This document shows positions 1 to 8,901 of a DNA stretch of 47,168 nt, one piece after another; the first letter of the stretch is position 1; each line of letters opens with the position of its first letter. Both the position numbers and the translations under genes were made by a program. Source of the stretch: Treponema sp. UBA4307 (GTDB lineage: Bacteria > Spirochaetota > Spirochaetia > Treponematales > Treponemataceae); assembly GCA_002394685.1 (NCBI GenBank), contig DGUP01000007.1, forward strand, positions 1 through 47,168. Reading direction: 5' to 3'. Below the pieces are notes generated by a model, which saw nothing but the letters and a program-made list of their open reading frames with translations, ran no database searches and was not told the DNA's origin.

Positions 1-55
1 TCGACATTCGGGCTAAATAAAAAAACATATCAATAAGTTATTTAACGGAGCAGAC

Positions 56-2479
56 ATGAAAAAACATTCCGAAGCAGACATTACAGCCTTACTGAAAAAA
101 CTAACCCTTGAAGAAAAAGCAAGTCTTTTATGCGGAAAAGATTTCTGGAGAACAAAGAACATTGACCGTCTTGGTATTCCATCAATCATGGTAAGTGACG
201 GACCTCACGGATTACGAAGACAGACTGAAGAAGGGGCCAATTTTAATGACAGCATTCAGGCAGTTTGTTTTCCTGCAGCTTGTGCAACAGCATCATCTTT
301 TGACAGAAACGTGCTCCATCAGTTGGGTTCCGTACTGGCTGATGAATGTCATAATAAGAATGTTTCTACTATTTTAGGGCCAGCAGTAAACATTAAACGT
401 TCCCCTCTCTGCGGAAGAAACTTTGAATACATGAGTGAAGATCCTTATTTAGCCGGTCAACTGGCAGCCTCCTATATAAAGGGTGTTCAGGAAAAAGGAA
501 TTGGTACATCATTAAAACACTTTGCCCTTAATAATCAGGAATACCGGAGACTTACTAATTCATCTGATGCAGATGAGAGAACAATACGTGAAATTTATCT
601 TCCAGCCTTTGAAACTGCCGTAAAAGAAGCTCAGCCATACACAATAATGCACAGCTATAACAAAATCAACGGAACTTATTCAGGTGAAAGCAAGTGGCTT
701 TTAACAGACATTCTTCGTAAGGAATGGGGATATACAGGCCTTGTAATGTCTGACTGGGGTGCAGTAAGTAACAGGACAGCAGGTCTTGAAGCCGGCTGTG
801 ACCTTGAAATGCCTTCTTCAAACGGTGTAAACACTCAACAGATTATTAAAGCTGTTAAAGATGGAAAATTGTCTAAAAAAACACTTGATCTATCCTGCAA
901 AAGAATTCTCAAATGGGTTTTTAATTACATAGATAATCAGCAGGAAGGAGAATTTGACTTTGCAAAACACCACAGAATTGCAAAAGAAATTGAAAAAGAA
1001 TCTGTGGTTCTTCTTAAAAATAATGGTATGCTTCCTCTCAAGCTGGCCAAACCTTCCGGAGTAATGGCAGGGCTAAAAGGAAAAAAATATTCCTTGTGTT
1101 TAATTGGAGAGTTCGCTGAAAAGCCTCGCTACCAGGGTGGAGGTTCCAGCCACATCAATGCCGTAAATGTAAAAGGTTCTCTGGAAGTTTTTAAGGAAAA
1201 ACGCATTGATTTTGTTTACGCAAAAGGTTATGACACAAGTCTTACAGATAGAATAGAAGATGTAAACGAAAGGGAAAACCTTATCAGAAAAGCAGTTAAA
1301 CTTGCAAAACAAAGCAAAAATGTCATTATTTTTGCAGGACTTCCGGATTCTTTTGAAAGTGAAGGCTATGACCGCAGTCATATGGATATGCCGGATGATC
1401 AAAATGAACTCATAAGACAAGTTGCCAGAGCTAATCCAAAAACAACAGTTGTATTACATAACGGGTCACCTGTTTCAATGCCATGGGTAAATGATGTAAA
1501 TGCAATTGTAGAAGCCTATCTTGGTGGAGAAGCAGTAGGAGAAGCTGTAACAGACATTCTTTTGGGAAGTTCAAATCCATGCGGTAAACTGGCAGAAACT
1601 TTTCCTTTAAGACTTGAAGACAATCCTTCTTACCTCAATTTTGCAAATGATAAAGACCATACAAATTATGCAGAAGGAATCTTTGTAGGATACAGATGGT
1701 ATGACAGCAGAAATATGGATGTGCTTTTTCCTTTCGGACACGGATTGAGCTACACTACTTTTGAATATTCAAATCTTTCAATCACACCAACAACTTTAAA
1801 AAATGACAATACAATTAGCATAAGCCTCAGCGTAAAGAACACTGGAAAATATGACGGTAAGGAAGTAGTTCAACTTTATGTTTGTGATAAAACAAAAGCC
1901 GCTGTCCGTCCACTTAAGGAACTTAGAGGATTTGAAAAAGTATTCATTAAAGCAGGGTCCCGGGTTAAAGTAACATTTACTCTTAATAAAAGAGATTTAT
2001 CATGGTATAACCCGGAACTCCACTGCTGGTATGCCGCAAGAGGACAATACGAAATTCTTGTTGGTTCCTCTTCAAGGGATATTCGGGCACGGAAAACCAT
2101 TACATACGAAAGTACAATTCAGCCACCTCTTGAAATCACAGACGATACAGCTTTAGGAGATTTACTGCGGGATCCAAGAACAAAAGAAATTACCTTGGCT
2201 GCCCTTTCAAAGGGAAAAAGCGTTTTTGAAACGGAAAACACTACAGTTAAAGAAGCAATTTCAGATGAAATGGCTATCCAAATGGAAGATGGAAATCCAA
2301 TCAGAAACATAAGAACCTGGAATAATATCAGTCAAAAAGATTATCTTAAACTCATTAAGGATCTTAAGGAAGCTCTTTGTAGCAAAAGTTCAGAGACCTC
2401 AGATAAAAAAACAAAGGTTTCTGAAAGAAAAACAAAATCAGCTTCCACGCAGAAAAGAAAAATCGTAAAGGAAAAGTAA
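56..2479 (+). CDS. Glycoside hydrolase family 3 beta-glucosidase-like enzyme
   Basis: This 807-residue protein has the GH3 layout: an N-terminal barrel with the KHF motif at 154-156 and the MSDWGA motif around the nucleophile Asp233, then an alpha/beta sandwich with a GGGSSH stretch near residue 362, then a fibronectin-III-like domain with FPFGHGLSYT at its entrance. It probably removes glucose or a related sugar from the non-reducing end of oligosaccharides. There is no signal peptide, so it should act in the cytoplasm on imported sugars. GGAG sits 5 nt before the ATG and supports this start. The C-terminal ~100 residues are rich in Lys, Ser and Thr and end in a basic tail beyond the usual fold. 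It stands alone, convergent with the suf operon. The family call is strong; the exact sugar cannot be read from sequence. Confidence 0.93.
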   Translation: MKKHSEADITALLKKLTLEEKASLLCGKDFWRTKNIDRLGIPSIMVSDGPHGLRRQTEEGANFNDSIQAVCFPAACATASSFDRNVLHQLGSVLADECHNKNVSTILGPAVNIKRSPLCGRNFEYMSEDPYLAGQLAASYIKGVQEKGIGTSLKHFALNNQEYRRLTNSSDADERTIREIYLPAFETAVKEAQPYTIMHSYNKINGTYSGESKWLLTDILRKEWGYTGLVMSDWGAVSNRTAGLEAGCDLEMPSSNGVNTQQIIKAVKDGKLSKKTLDLSCKRILKWVFNYIDNQQEGEFDFAKHHRIAKEIEKESVVLLKNNGMLPLKLAKPSGVMAGLKGKKYSLCLIGEFAEKPRYQGGGSSHINAVNVKGSLEVFKEKRIDFVYAKGYDTSLTDRIEDVNERENLIRKAVKLAKQSKNVIIFAGLPDSFESEGYDRSHMDMPDDQNELIRQVARANPKTTVVLHNGSPVSMPWVNDVNAIVEAYLGGEAVGEAVTDILLGSSNPCGKLAETFPLRLEDNPSYLNFANDKDHTNYAEGIFVGYRWYDSRNMDVLFPFGHGLSYTTFEYSNLSITPTTLKNDNTISISLSVKNTGKYDGKEVVQLYVCDKTKAAVRPLKELRGFEKVFIKAGSRVKVTFTLNKRDLSWYNPELHCWYAARGQYEILVGSSSRDIRARKTITYESTIQPPLEITDDTALGDLLRDPRTKEITLAALSKGKSVFETENTTVKEAISDEMAIQMEDGNPIRNIRTWNNISQKDYLKLIKDLKEALCSKSSETSDKKTKVSERKTKSASTQKRKIVKEK

Positions 2480-2487
2480 TAAAATAA

Positions 2488-2530
2488 AAAAAGACTGCCT
2501 GTGTTTTAACATAAGCAGTCTTTTTTTTTT
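2488..2530. terminator. Bidirectional terminator between the GH3 gene and sufU
   Basis: An AAGACTGC / GCAGTCTT stem with a ~16-nt loop has a T run on both sides (ten T on the plus strand, seven on the minus strand). It can therefore end both the plus-strand GH3 transcript and the minus-strand suf transcript. Confidence 0.85.
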
Positions 2531-2544
2531 ACAGCACCTAAGCC

Positions 2545-3018
2545 TTATTTAATATTGCAGTGGCTCTCTGAAGCAGAAGCCTGAGTTTTACCATTACGGA
2601 GCATTTCCTGCATAGTATGCCAGCCAAGCACAGCACACTTTACTCTCGCAGGCATAAAACTGATATTCTGTAAAGCAGCAGCTTCATCCAGAACTTCAAG
2701 TTTTTCCTGGTCCTTTTCTTTTCCCTGAATCATATCCATAAAAAGATCTGCCTGAGCCAGAGCTTCTTCTTTTGTTTTTCCAATTATATTGTCCAGCATC
2801 ATGTCAACAGAAGCCTGAGAAATTGCACAGCCACTGCCGTTAAACGTACCGCCGGTTATAACACCTTTATCATCAATTTTCAGCTGAAGGTATATATTGT
2901 CGCCACAGCTTGGATTAACTCCCTGAAGAGTCAATGTAGCATCATCCAGCACCCCCTTATTATTAGGGCTGATATTGTGTTCATTTAAGATTTCTGCATA
3001 AAGAGATTTAACATCCAT
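2545..3018 (-). CDS. sufU: SufU, zinc-dependent sulfur acceptor/scaffold for Fe-S assembly
   Basis: This 157-residue SufU/IscU-like protein is the last gene of the suf operon. The three conserved cysteines are visible in NPSCGD (about 38), GSGCAISQ (about 64) and RVKCAVLGW (about 128). The Asp after the first Cys is the usual zinc ligand of SufU. In characterised SufU proteins it takes persulfide sulfur from SufS and passes it to SufBCD. It is longer at the C-terminus than typical (~145 aa) and ends in a Ser/Ala-rich tail with one extra Cys. AAGGA lies 7 nt before the ATG, and only 3 nt separate it from the sufS stop. The Firmicute-like SufS/SufU pair, with no SufE or SufA in this operon, is notable for a spirochaete. 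Confidence 0.93.
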   Translation of the reverse strand: MDVKSLYAEILNEHNISPNNKGVLDDATLTLQGVNPSCGDNIYLQLKIDDKGVITGGTFNGSGCAISQASVDMMLDNIIGKTKEEALAQADLFMDMIQGKEKDQEKLEVLDEAAALQNISFMPARVKCAVLGWHTMQEMLRNGKTQASASESHCNIK

Positions 3019-3021
3019 ATA

Positions 3022-4266
3022 TTAATCCTTGATTCCCATCCATTCCCTTACATGGGAAATTTTTTCTACAAAAGTTTCCACTTCCTTGCGGCTGTTGTAA
3101 ATATATAAACTTGCTCTGGCTGTAGAACCAACATTAAGTTTCTGCATAAGAGGCTGAGCACAATGATGTCCTGCCCTGACTGCAATTTTTTCTGTATCCA
3201 GAATTGATGCTATATCGTGAGGATGAACCCCGTCAATAGTAAAGGTAATGATTCCGGAATGTCTGCGGGCGTCTTTATTTCCAATTATGTGAACATAAGG
3301 ATATTGACTCATTCCTTCATAAAGAAGACCGGCCAGTTCATCATCATGAGCTTTTATTTCATCAAAACCAAGTTTTGAGACATAATCCAGGGCTGCAGCA
3401 AAACCTACTGCATCAGCAGCATTTACTGTTCCAGCCTCAAACTTGTGAGGAAGTTCAGCGTAAGTAGCAGATTCTCTTGTAACATACTCTATCATTTCAC
3501 CACCACGAAGGAATGGTTCCATCTGGTTAAGAAAAGACAATTTTGCATAAAGTGCGCCAATTCCCATTGGTCCAAGAACTTTATGTCCGGAAACTGCATA
3601 AAAATCAGCATTAATATCCCTTACATCAACTTTAAGATGAGGCAGACTCTGAGCACCATCAACAACAACACAGGCACCTTTACCGCCATTTCCCTTTTCA
3701 TGAGCATAGGCTGCCATTTCTTTTACAGGATTTGTAATGCCAAATACATTACTTACATGGGCAATCGAAAGAATCTTTGTTTTCTCACCAATCTTAGACT
3801 GATACTCTTCCCTGGAGATTACACCTTCTTCATCACATTCCAGCCAGACAAGTTTTGCTCCGGTAGCCTTGCAAACCATCTGCCATGGAAGAATATTTGA
3901 ATGATGCTCCATGCATGAAATAACAATCTCATCACCCTCTTTACACTGAGACATACCATATGTGTAGGCAATTAAATTAATGCTCTCAGAAGTATTTCTG
4001 GTAAAAATAATCTCCTGAGAACTTTCAGCATTTATAAAATCAGCAAATCTCTGTCTTGCATTTTCGTAAGCATCAGTTGCCCTTACACTTAAACCGTAAA
4101 GGCCTCTCAAAGGATTAGCATTATTTTTTTTGTAAAAATCAGATATTGCATCAATTACGCAAAGAGGCCTCTGAGTTGTTGCGGCGTTATCAAAATAGAT
4201 AATTCCTTCATTTTCAGATGCAGAAAAAATAGGAAAATCTTTTTTGATTTCTTCAGGATTAAACAT
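3022..4266 (-). CDS. sufS: SufS cysteine desulfurase
   Basis: This 414-residue PLP enzyme (class V aminotransferase fold) mobilises sulfur from cysteine as a persulfide. The PLP lysine is K229 in SGHKVLG. The catalytic cysteine is C369 in RAGHHCAQP, the short-loop arrangement of group II (SufS) enzymes rather than IscS/NifS. The substrate-site region FDNAATTQRP lies near residue 25. Its partner SufU is encoded directly downstream. A strong GGAGGT, inside the end of sufD, precedes the ATG by 7 nt, so translation is probably coupled. Length and motifs are normal for the family. Confidence 0.96.
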   Translation of the reverse strand: MFNPEEIKKDFPIFSASENEGIIYFDNAATTQRPLCVIDAISDFYKKNNANPLRGLYGLSVRATDAYENARQRFADFINAESSQEIIFTRNTSESINLIAYTYGMSQCKEGDEIVISCMEHHSNILPWQMVCKATGAKLVWLECDEEGVISREEYQSKIGEKTKILSIAHVSNVFGITNPVKEMAAYAHEKGNGGKGACVVVDGAQSLPHLKVDVRDINADFYAVSGHKVLGPMGIGALYAKLSFLNQMEPFLRGGEMIEYVTRESATYAELPHKFEAGTVNAADAVGFAAALDYVSKLGFDEIKAHDDELAGLLYEGMSQYPYVHIIGNKDARRHSGIITFTIDGVHPHDIASILDTEKIAVRAGHHCAQPLMQKLNVGSTARASLYIYNSRKEVETFVEKISHVREWMGIKD

Positions 4267-4269
4267 TTA

Positions 4270-5373
4270 TCAGACCTCCTGTAAAAGCTTGTCTGTAAAA
4301 GCTTCTACGTTATCAGAAAGTTCCTTGTCATCAATATGATGAAGAACCTTGCGGACTTTAGCTTTAAGCATTAATTCTTTAGCAGTCTGGAAATCAACCC
4401 CGCGACTCTGCATATAGAAGAGATTTTCCATGTCAACTTTTCCAATGGAACAACCATGACGACCTTCAACGGCTTCTTCATCACAAAGAATAACTGGAAG
4501 AGATTTATTTACAACTTCAGGATTTAAAAGCAGAACATCTTCCTGCTCATCACCCTTGGCATCAATACAGCCATGCTTAAAATCAATTGTTCCACGCCAG
4601 GTCTTTTTTCCATTCTGCATCAGGACACCATCAACTGTATATTTACTTTCAGAATTTCTTCCGGTCTGAACAACAATCTGATTCAAATCAAGTTTGGAAT
4701 CCTTTGAAACAATATAAGCATGCTGACCTTCATACTTTGACTGATATCCTGAAAGAATATTCTGCAGCCCATTGTAATTATCTTTACCACCAAGTTCCAG
4801 CTGAGTAAATTCAACTGAAGAATTATCAAGTCCTAAAGACGCACAGCCATTAAAACATACATAATTTTTTCCAAGGCGGTTTACAGTTACTATATGAACT
4901 TTTGCAGAATCAAGTGCCATTACCTTAATTCTTAAACCAAAAAGCCCCTGACAACTGTCAGAAGATGTATAATCAAAAATAAAAGTTGATTCAGAATTTT
5001 CCCCTGCAATAATGTAAACATCGGAAAAACTCTCATCTCCATCAACTGCTTCATAAAGGGTCTTTACTGATTTCTGAATTTTTACGCCGGCAGGAACAGT
5101 AAAAGTATTTACGGACGCATTTAATTTCTCAGAAACAGCATTCAATTCCTTATCAAAATCCTTTCCCAAACCTGTATAAAAACTTTCAGCCTCAGGAATA
5201 TCTTTCAATAATTTCTGTTCATATTGTATTTCATCAGGCAAAATAAACTGTTTTTCTTCAGAAGAAATTCTTGCCCTTACAAGACTACCCTCAAAATGAC
5301 TTCTATTTATATTTAAATGATTCCATGTGAGGGATGGAAACTGATTTACGTTAACATTAATCTTTTCTGCCAT
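4270..5373 (-). CDS. sufD: SufD, Fe-S cluster assembly scaffold subunit
   Basis: This 367-residue SufD-type beta-helix protein is the partner of SufB in the SufBC2D scaffold. The conserved C-terminal region is present, including the VEGRHGCSIGKVD stretch, followed by a helical tail with MQSRGVDFQTAKELM. That region matches the end of SufB, as expected for these paralogues. The ATG chosen overlaps the sufB stop as TGATG and has AAAGGA 8 nt upstream. A GTG three bases earlier is an equally readable alternative. SufD sequences diverge widely, so the assignment relies on both position in the operon and these motifs. Confidence 0.93.
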   Translation of the reverse strand: MAEKINVNVNQFPSLTWNHLNINRSHFEGSLVRARISSEEKQFILPDEIQYEQKLLKDIPEAESFYTGLGKDFDKELNAVSEKLNASVNTFTVPAGVKIQKSVKTLYEAVDGDESFSDVYIIAGENSESTFIFDYTSSDSCQGLFGLRIKVMALDSAKVHIVTVNRLGKNYVCFNGCASLGLDNSSVEFTQLELGGKDNYNGLQNILSGYQSKYEGQHAYIVSKDSKLDLNQIVVQTGRNSESKYTVDGVLMQNGKKTWRGTIDFKHGCIDAKGDEQEDVLLLNPEVVNKSLPVILCDEEAVEGRHGCSIGKVDMENLFYMQSRGVDFQTAKELMLKAKVRKVLHHIDDKELSDNVEAFTDKLLQEV

Positions 5374-6803
5374 CACATTGTTCCTTTCATTTCAAGACGA
5401 ATGAGATTATTCATTTCCACTGCATATTCAAGAGGCAACTCTTTGCTTACAGGATTAGCAAAACCACTTACAATCATAGCGCGGGCATCTTCTTCAGGAA
5501 TTCCACGGCTCATAAGGTAGAAAATTGCCTTGTTTGAAATACGTCCGATTTTTGCCTCATGACCAATATCACAGTCATCTGTCATAATGTTCATGGCAGG
5601 AACTGTATCAGAACGGCTTTCATCGTCAAGCATAAGAGATGAACAGTCTACACTGGCCTTTGAGTTTAAAGCATTTTTATTTACTACAATTGATGAACGG
5701 TAAGTACAAATACCACCATCTTTGGAAATTGATTTTGTATTGATTACAGTTGAAGTGTTTTTTCCAATGTGAACCATTTTTGCACCAGTATCAAGATTCT
5801 GGCCCTTACCCGCAAAAGTAATTCCTGTAAAATCACACTGAGAATTATCACCTTTAAGAATCGTTGTAGGATAAAGATATGAAACATGGCTTCCAAAAGA
5901 ACCTGATACCCATTCCATACGACCATTTTCTTCAACAATTGCACGCTTAGTGTTAAGGTTGTACATATTCTTTGACCAGTTTTCAATAGTTGAATATCTA
6001 AGTCTGGCTCCCTTCTTAACATACAGTTCAACACAACCTGCATGAAGATTTGCAACATTGTATTTAGGAGCTGAACAACCTTCAATAAAGTGAAGATCTG
6101 ACCCCTCGTCTACAATAATCAATGTATGTTCATATTGACCGGCACCTGCAGCATTAAGGCGGAAATATGACTGAAGTGGGATACTTACTTTTGTATTCTT
6201 TGGAACGTAAACGAAACTTCCACCACTCCATAAAGCGCCGTGCAGGGCAGCAAATTTATGATCCGTAGGAGGAACAAGATGCATGAAATATTCCTTAACC
6301 ATCGGTCCCCATTCAGGAGATTTTAAGGCACTTTCAAAATCAGTATAAATAACCCCCTGGGCTGCAACTTCTTCCTTTACATTGTGGTAAACAAGTTCAG
6401 AATCATACTGGGCACCAACACCTGCAAGACTCTTTTTTTCAGCTTCAGGGATTCCAAGTTTATCAAAAGTCTCCTTAATATCATCAGGAAGATCTTCCCA
6501 TTTTGCAGTCATTTGTGATTTTGACTTTACATAAGATACAATTTTCTGAATATCAAGATCTTTAATATCCGGACCCCAGTCAGGTTCATTGGTTTCATTA
6601 TAAATTTTCAGACACTTTAAACGAAACTCTTTCATCCACTCAGGATCTTCTTTTTCTTCAGAAATTTTTCTAACTATTGATTCGTCCAGTCCGGCACGTA
6701 TTTTATAAAACTCGCTTTCCTTTTCTTCGTAACGGAAGTCATATAATGACCTGTCTACATCGTGGATAGCGTCATTCATTTCTTTCTTCTCATCCTGACT
6801 CAT
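5373..6803 (-). CDS. sufB: SufB, Fe-S cluster assembly scaffold subunit
   Basis: This 476-residue protein is the conserved core scaffold on which Fe-S clusters form. Recognisable blocks are KNTKVSIPLQSYFR, the long beta-helix with GCSAPKYNVANLHAG, and the C-terminal DDCDIGHEAKIGRIS and YLMSRGI(P)EEDA. The start overlaps the sufC stop by 4 nt (ATGA) and the end abuts sufD, so the three subunits are made together. Length is normal (SufB ~465-495). Confidence 0.97.
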   Translation of the reverse strand: MSQDEKKEMNDAIHDVDRSLYDFRYEEKESEFYKIRAGLDESIVRKISEEKEDPEWMKEFRLKCLKIYNETNEPDWGPDIKDLDIQKIVSYVKSKSQMTAKWEDLPDDIKETFDKLGIPEAEKKSLAGVGAQYDSELVYHNVKEEVAAQGVIYTDFESALKSPEWGPMVKEYFMHLVPPTDHKFAALHGALWSGGSFVYVPKNTKVSIPLQSYFRLNAAGAGQYEHTLIIVDEGSDLHFIEGCSAPKYNVANLHAGCVELYVKKGARLRYSTIENWSKNMYNLNTKRAIVEENGRMEWVSGSFGSHVSYLYPTTILKGDNSQCDFTGITFAGKGQNLDTGAKMVHIGKNTSTVINTKSISKDGGICTYRSSIVVNKNALNSKASVDCSSLMLDDESRSDTVPAMNIMTDDCDIGHEAKIGRISNKAIFYLMSRGIPEEDARAMIVSGFANPVSKELPLEYAVEMNNLIRLEMKGTM

Positions 6804-7645
6804 GAGTCAAGGCCTCCATTATTTACATTCTGCTTTACTGCTTCCATAGCAGCCTTTGCAGCAGCCATAAGTTTTTCTTTTCTTTCAGCTTCCTTGATTT
6901 CAGCAGGAATAAATTCGTCAAATCCCTTTTCATTAATCTGCTGAATAAGGGAACCATCACCAGTATGAACAATTTTTCCTTTTACAAGAATGTGGGCTTT
7001 ATCAACATGTAAACTTTCAAGAATCTTTGTAGAGTGAGTGATAATTAAAAGTGAACCACCTGTCTGTTTCTGGTATTCTTCAATTCCCTTTGAAACCGTT
7101 CTTACAGCATCTACATCAAGTCCAGAATCAGTTTCGTCAAGAATGGCCAGTTTTGGTTTCAGCATAAGGAGCTGAAGAATTTCACTCTTCTTTTTTTCAC
7201 CACCGGAAAAACCAACATTTAGGTCTCTCTGTGCATAAGAAGGATTCATCTTAAGTAAATCCATCTGTTTTTCCATTTCTTTTGTAAAAGCCACTAACTT
7301 AACTTTCTGGCCTGTAACCTGCTGTAAAGAAGAACGGATAAAGGCTTCAAGTGAAATACCAGGAACTTCAAGAGGCTCCTGAAATGAAAGAAAAATACCA
7401 GCCTTTGCTCTTTTATCAGCTTCATCTTCTGTAATATCAACTCCATCAAAAATAATATTACCGGATGTAATAGTATATTCAGGGCTACCCATAAGTGTGT
7501 AGCCTAAGGTTGATTTACCGGCACCATTTGGTCCCATTAAAACATGAATTTCCCCCTTCTTAATATTAAGAGAAATATCATCAAGGATTTTCTTTTCTCC
7601 AACCGAAGCGGAAAGATTTTTTATTTCAAGCATATTTTCTGCCAT
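6800..7645 (-). CDS. sufC: SufC, ATPase of the SufBCD scaffold
   Basis: This ABC-type ATPase of 281 residues is cytosolic and not a transporter. Walker A is GPNGAGKST at 38-46, the signature is FSGGE at 146-150, and Walker B with the catalytic Glu is LAILDE at 166-171. ATP binding by SufC remodels SufBD during cluster assembly. The protein is ~30 residues longer than usual because of an Ala/Lys/Glu-rich helical C-terminal tail. It is the first gene of the operon, and AGGAG lies 7 nt before the ATG. A 5' inverted repeat just upstream may control the operon. Confidence 0.97.
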   Translation of the reverse strand: MAENMLEIKNLSASVGEKKILDDISLNIKKGEIHVLMGPNGAGKSTLGYTLMGSPEYTITSGNIIFDGVDITEDEADKRAKAGIFLSFQEPLEVPGISLEAFIRSSLQQVTGQKVKLVAFTKEMEKQMDLLKMNPSYAQRDLNVGFSGGEKKKSEILQLLMLKPKLAILDETDSGLDVDAVRTVSKGIEEYQKQTGGSLLIITHSTKILESLHVDKAHILVKGKIVHTGDGSLIQQINEKGFDEFIPAEIKEAERKEKLMAAAKAAMEAVKQNVNNGGLDS

Positions 7646-7664
7646 AGAAGAGCTCCTATATATA

Positions 7665-7698
7665 AATTACTACAATTTCACTAGGTAATGTAGTAATT
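7665..7698. promoter_or_regulatory. Perfect 10-bp inverted repeat in front of sufC
   Basis: AATTACTACA and TGTAGTAATT form perfect 10-bp arms around a 14-nt centre, ending 19 nt before the sufC ATG. This is where an Fe-S or iron-responsive repressor could bind, or where a hairpin could form in the 5' leader. It does not match the E. coli IscR or Fur consensus that I know. There is no T run after it, so it is not a terminator. Confidence 0.55.
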
Positions 7699-7730
7699 AA
7701 TGAAAATTTGATTTTAACCCGAGAAATAAT

Positions 7731-7759
7731 ACTATAATTTACTGACTTATACTAGTAAA
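7731..7759 (-). promoter_or_regulatory. Candidate promoter of the suf operon
   Basis: On the minus strand, TTTACT is followed after 17 nt by TATAGT, each resembling the sigma-70 consensus at most positions. It would give a ~78-nt leader that includes the inverted repeat at 7665-7698. Other AT-rich -10-like boxes lie nearby, so the call is tentative. Confidence 0.35.
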
Positions 7760-7781
7760 GGGAAAGAAAATTTTTTGCAAT

Positions 7782-7815
7782 AAAAAAGCCTTAACTCCAA
7801 AGGAATTAAGGCTTT
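7782..7815 (-). terminator. Terminator of the tRNA-Arg gene
   Basis: On the minus strand AAAGCCTTAA pairs with TTAAGGCTTT, with extra TCC/GGA pairing inside, followed by a T run. It begins at the last base of the tRNA, so the transcript should end almost immediately after the mature 3' end. Confidence 0.8.
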
Positions 7816-7889
7816 GACACTTGGCGGGCTCGAACCGTCGACCCTCTGCTTAGAAGGCAGATGCTCTAATCCAGCTGAGCTAAAGTGCC
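7815..7889 (-). tRNA. tRNA-Arg (anticodon UCU)
   Basis: Read on the minus strand, the acceptor arm GGCACTT pairs with AAGTGTC (one G-U). The D arm starts TAGCTCAG, the anticodon stem is TCTGC/GCAGA with loop CTTCTAA, giving anticodon TCT (reads AGA), and the T loop is GGTTCGAGCC. The discriminator is A and no CCA is encoded. The gene has its own promoter and a terminator immediately behind it. AGA is expected to be a major arginine codon in this AT-rich genome. Confidence 0.96.
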
Positions 7890-7898
7890 GTGAGAAAG

Positions 7899-7927
7899 AA
7901 TATATACTATTTTTTAATTTATATCAA
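7899..7927 (-). promoter_or_regulatory. Promoter of tRNA-Arg
   Basis: TTGATA, 17 nt, TATATT on the minus strand is a near-consensus sigma-70 promoter. It would start transcription about 3 nt before the mature tRNA 5' end. Confidence 0.7.
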
Positions 7928-7969
7928 GTGATAATAATAAAATACAAAAATTTTTTTTCGGATTATGAA

Positions 7970-8827
7970 TTAATTATCAGAATAATCTCCATCAGGAATA
8001 GCCATAGATCCTAAAAAAGCAGGCTGACTGTAATAAGGAACATAAGTTGCAGTATCAAATCCAACAGAAACAGCATACAAATCTACATACCAGGTATCAT
8101 TACTTGAGCTTGTATAATATACATCTACATCAGTGCTTGCAGGAGGTGTTTTTAAGGAATCACTGGAATCTGAAGAGAATGCAAATGATTTATAGTCTTT
8201 TGCAGATGAATCTTCTACAATTCTTAATGGTGCAAGAATATTTCCTGACGAATCCTTAAATGCTGTATCCGTGTCACACTTAGTTATAGCGCTGCTACCT
8301 ACACAGATACAAGCCTGATAATCTTCACCTGCATAAGAATTAACAAGCCTGATATATACATATTCATCTGTAGTTGAATTATTAGATACAATAAGAGGAT
8401 CCGGTGTATTTACCTTATTCGTAAACTTTAACTTCTGATACCCCCAGCTTTCCAGCTGATCCATTGCAGCAGTAGCAGAACTTGAGTTTGATGAAGAATT
8501 TGCATTATCTATGTAGTTATCAATTGTGGATTCCCTCTTAATCATCGAACTAGAATCTGTATATATTTTGTAGTAAATCTCCGTTCCAGAAAAAGTAAAG
8601 GCGGAAGAACTACCAGCTGAATAATTCCCTGACTGAGCAGTTTTAAATATAAAGTAGTCCAGTGCCGGGTCATTATTTTCCGTGCGTACATCATTACATA
8701 CAGGTGCAACAAGAAAATAATATACATCAAGACCACAAGAGGTATTTAAAATAATAAAAGAACATATAAAAAGGAGTCCAAAATAAAATTTTACTCTCTC
8801 CTTATTAAATGTTCTTTTAAAATTCAT
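7970..8827 (-). CDS. Serine-rich lipoprotein of unknown function
   Basis: This 285-residue protein has a basic N-terminus, a hydrophobic segment and a lipobox-like ILNTSC with the lipidated Cys at position 31, typical of relaxed spirochaetal lipoboxes. The mature part has low-complexity Ser/Asn/Asp stretches (SSSNSSS around 110, SSDSSDS) and many Tyr residues, but no domain I recognise. AAAGGA lies close upstream of the ATG. It follows the TPR gene on the same strand with a hairpin between them (8844-8880). Function unknown; the likely location is the periplasmic face or the cell surface. Confidence 0.8.
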   Translation of the reverse strand: MNFKRTFNKERVKFYFGLLFICSFIILNTSCGLDVYYFLVAPVCNDVRTENNDPALDYFIFKTAQSGNYSAGSSSAFTFSGTEIYYKIYTDSSSMIKRESTIDNYIDNANSSSNSSSATAAMDQLESWGYQKLKFTNKVNTPDPLIVSNNSTTDEYVYIRLVNSYAGEDYQACICVGSSAITKCDTDTAFKDSSGNILAPLRIVEDSSAKDYKSFAFSSDSSDSLKTPPASTDVDVYYTSSSNDTWYVDLYAVSVGFDTATYVPYYSQPAFLGSMAIPDGDYSDN

Positions 8828-8843
8828 ATATATCCTTTACAGC

Positions 8844-8880
8844 AAATGGATTTGCCTGCATATTAGTAACAAATCCATTT
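8844..8880. repeat. 11-bp inverted repeat upstream of the lipoprotein gene
   Basis: AAATGGATTTG and CAAATCCATTT are perfect 11-bp arms separated by 15 nt, between the TPR stop and the lipoprotein start. The minus-strand RNA has no T run after the hairpin. It therefore looks more like a processing or stability hairpin, or an operator, than a terminator. Confidence 0.55.
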
Positions 8881-8901
8881 TCATAGAGTTACAACCGAAT
8901 A

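Noticed and set aside
3445..3900. 151-codon plus-strand open frame inside sufS
   Set aside because: It is antisense to a fully conserved sufS and reads as a Cys/His/Ile-rich shadow with no ribosome binding site.
7814..8014. 66-codon plus-strand open frame over the tRNA
   Set aside because: It is the reverse of the tRNA-Arg gene and the end of the lipoprotein gene; no start signal.
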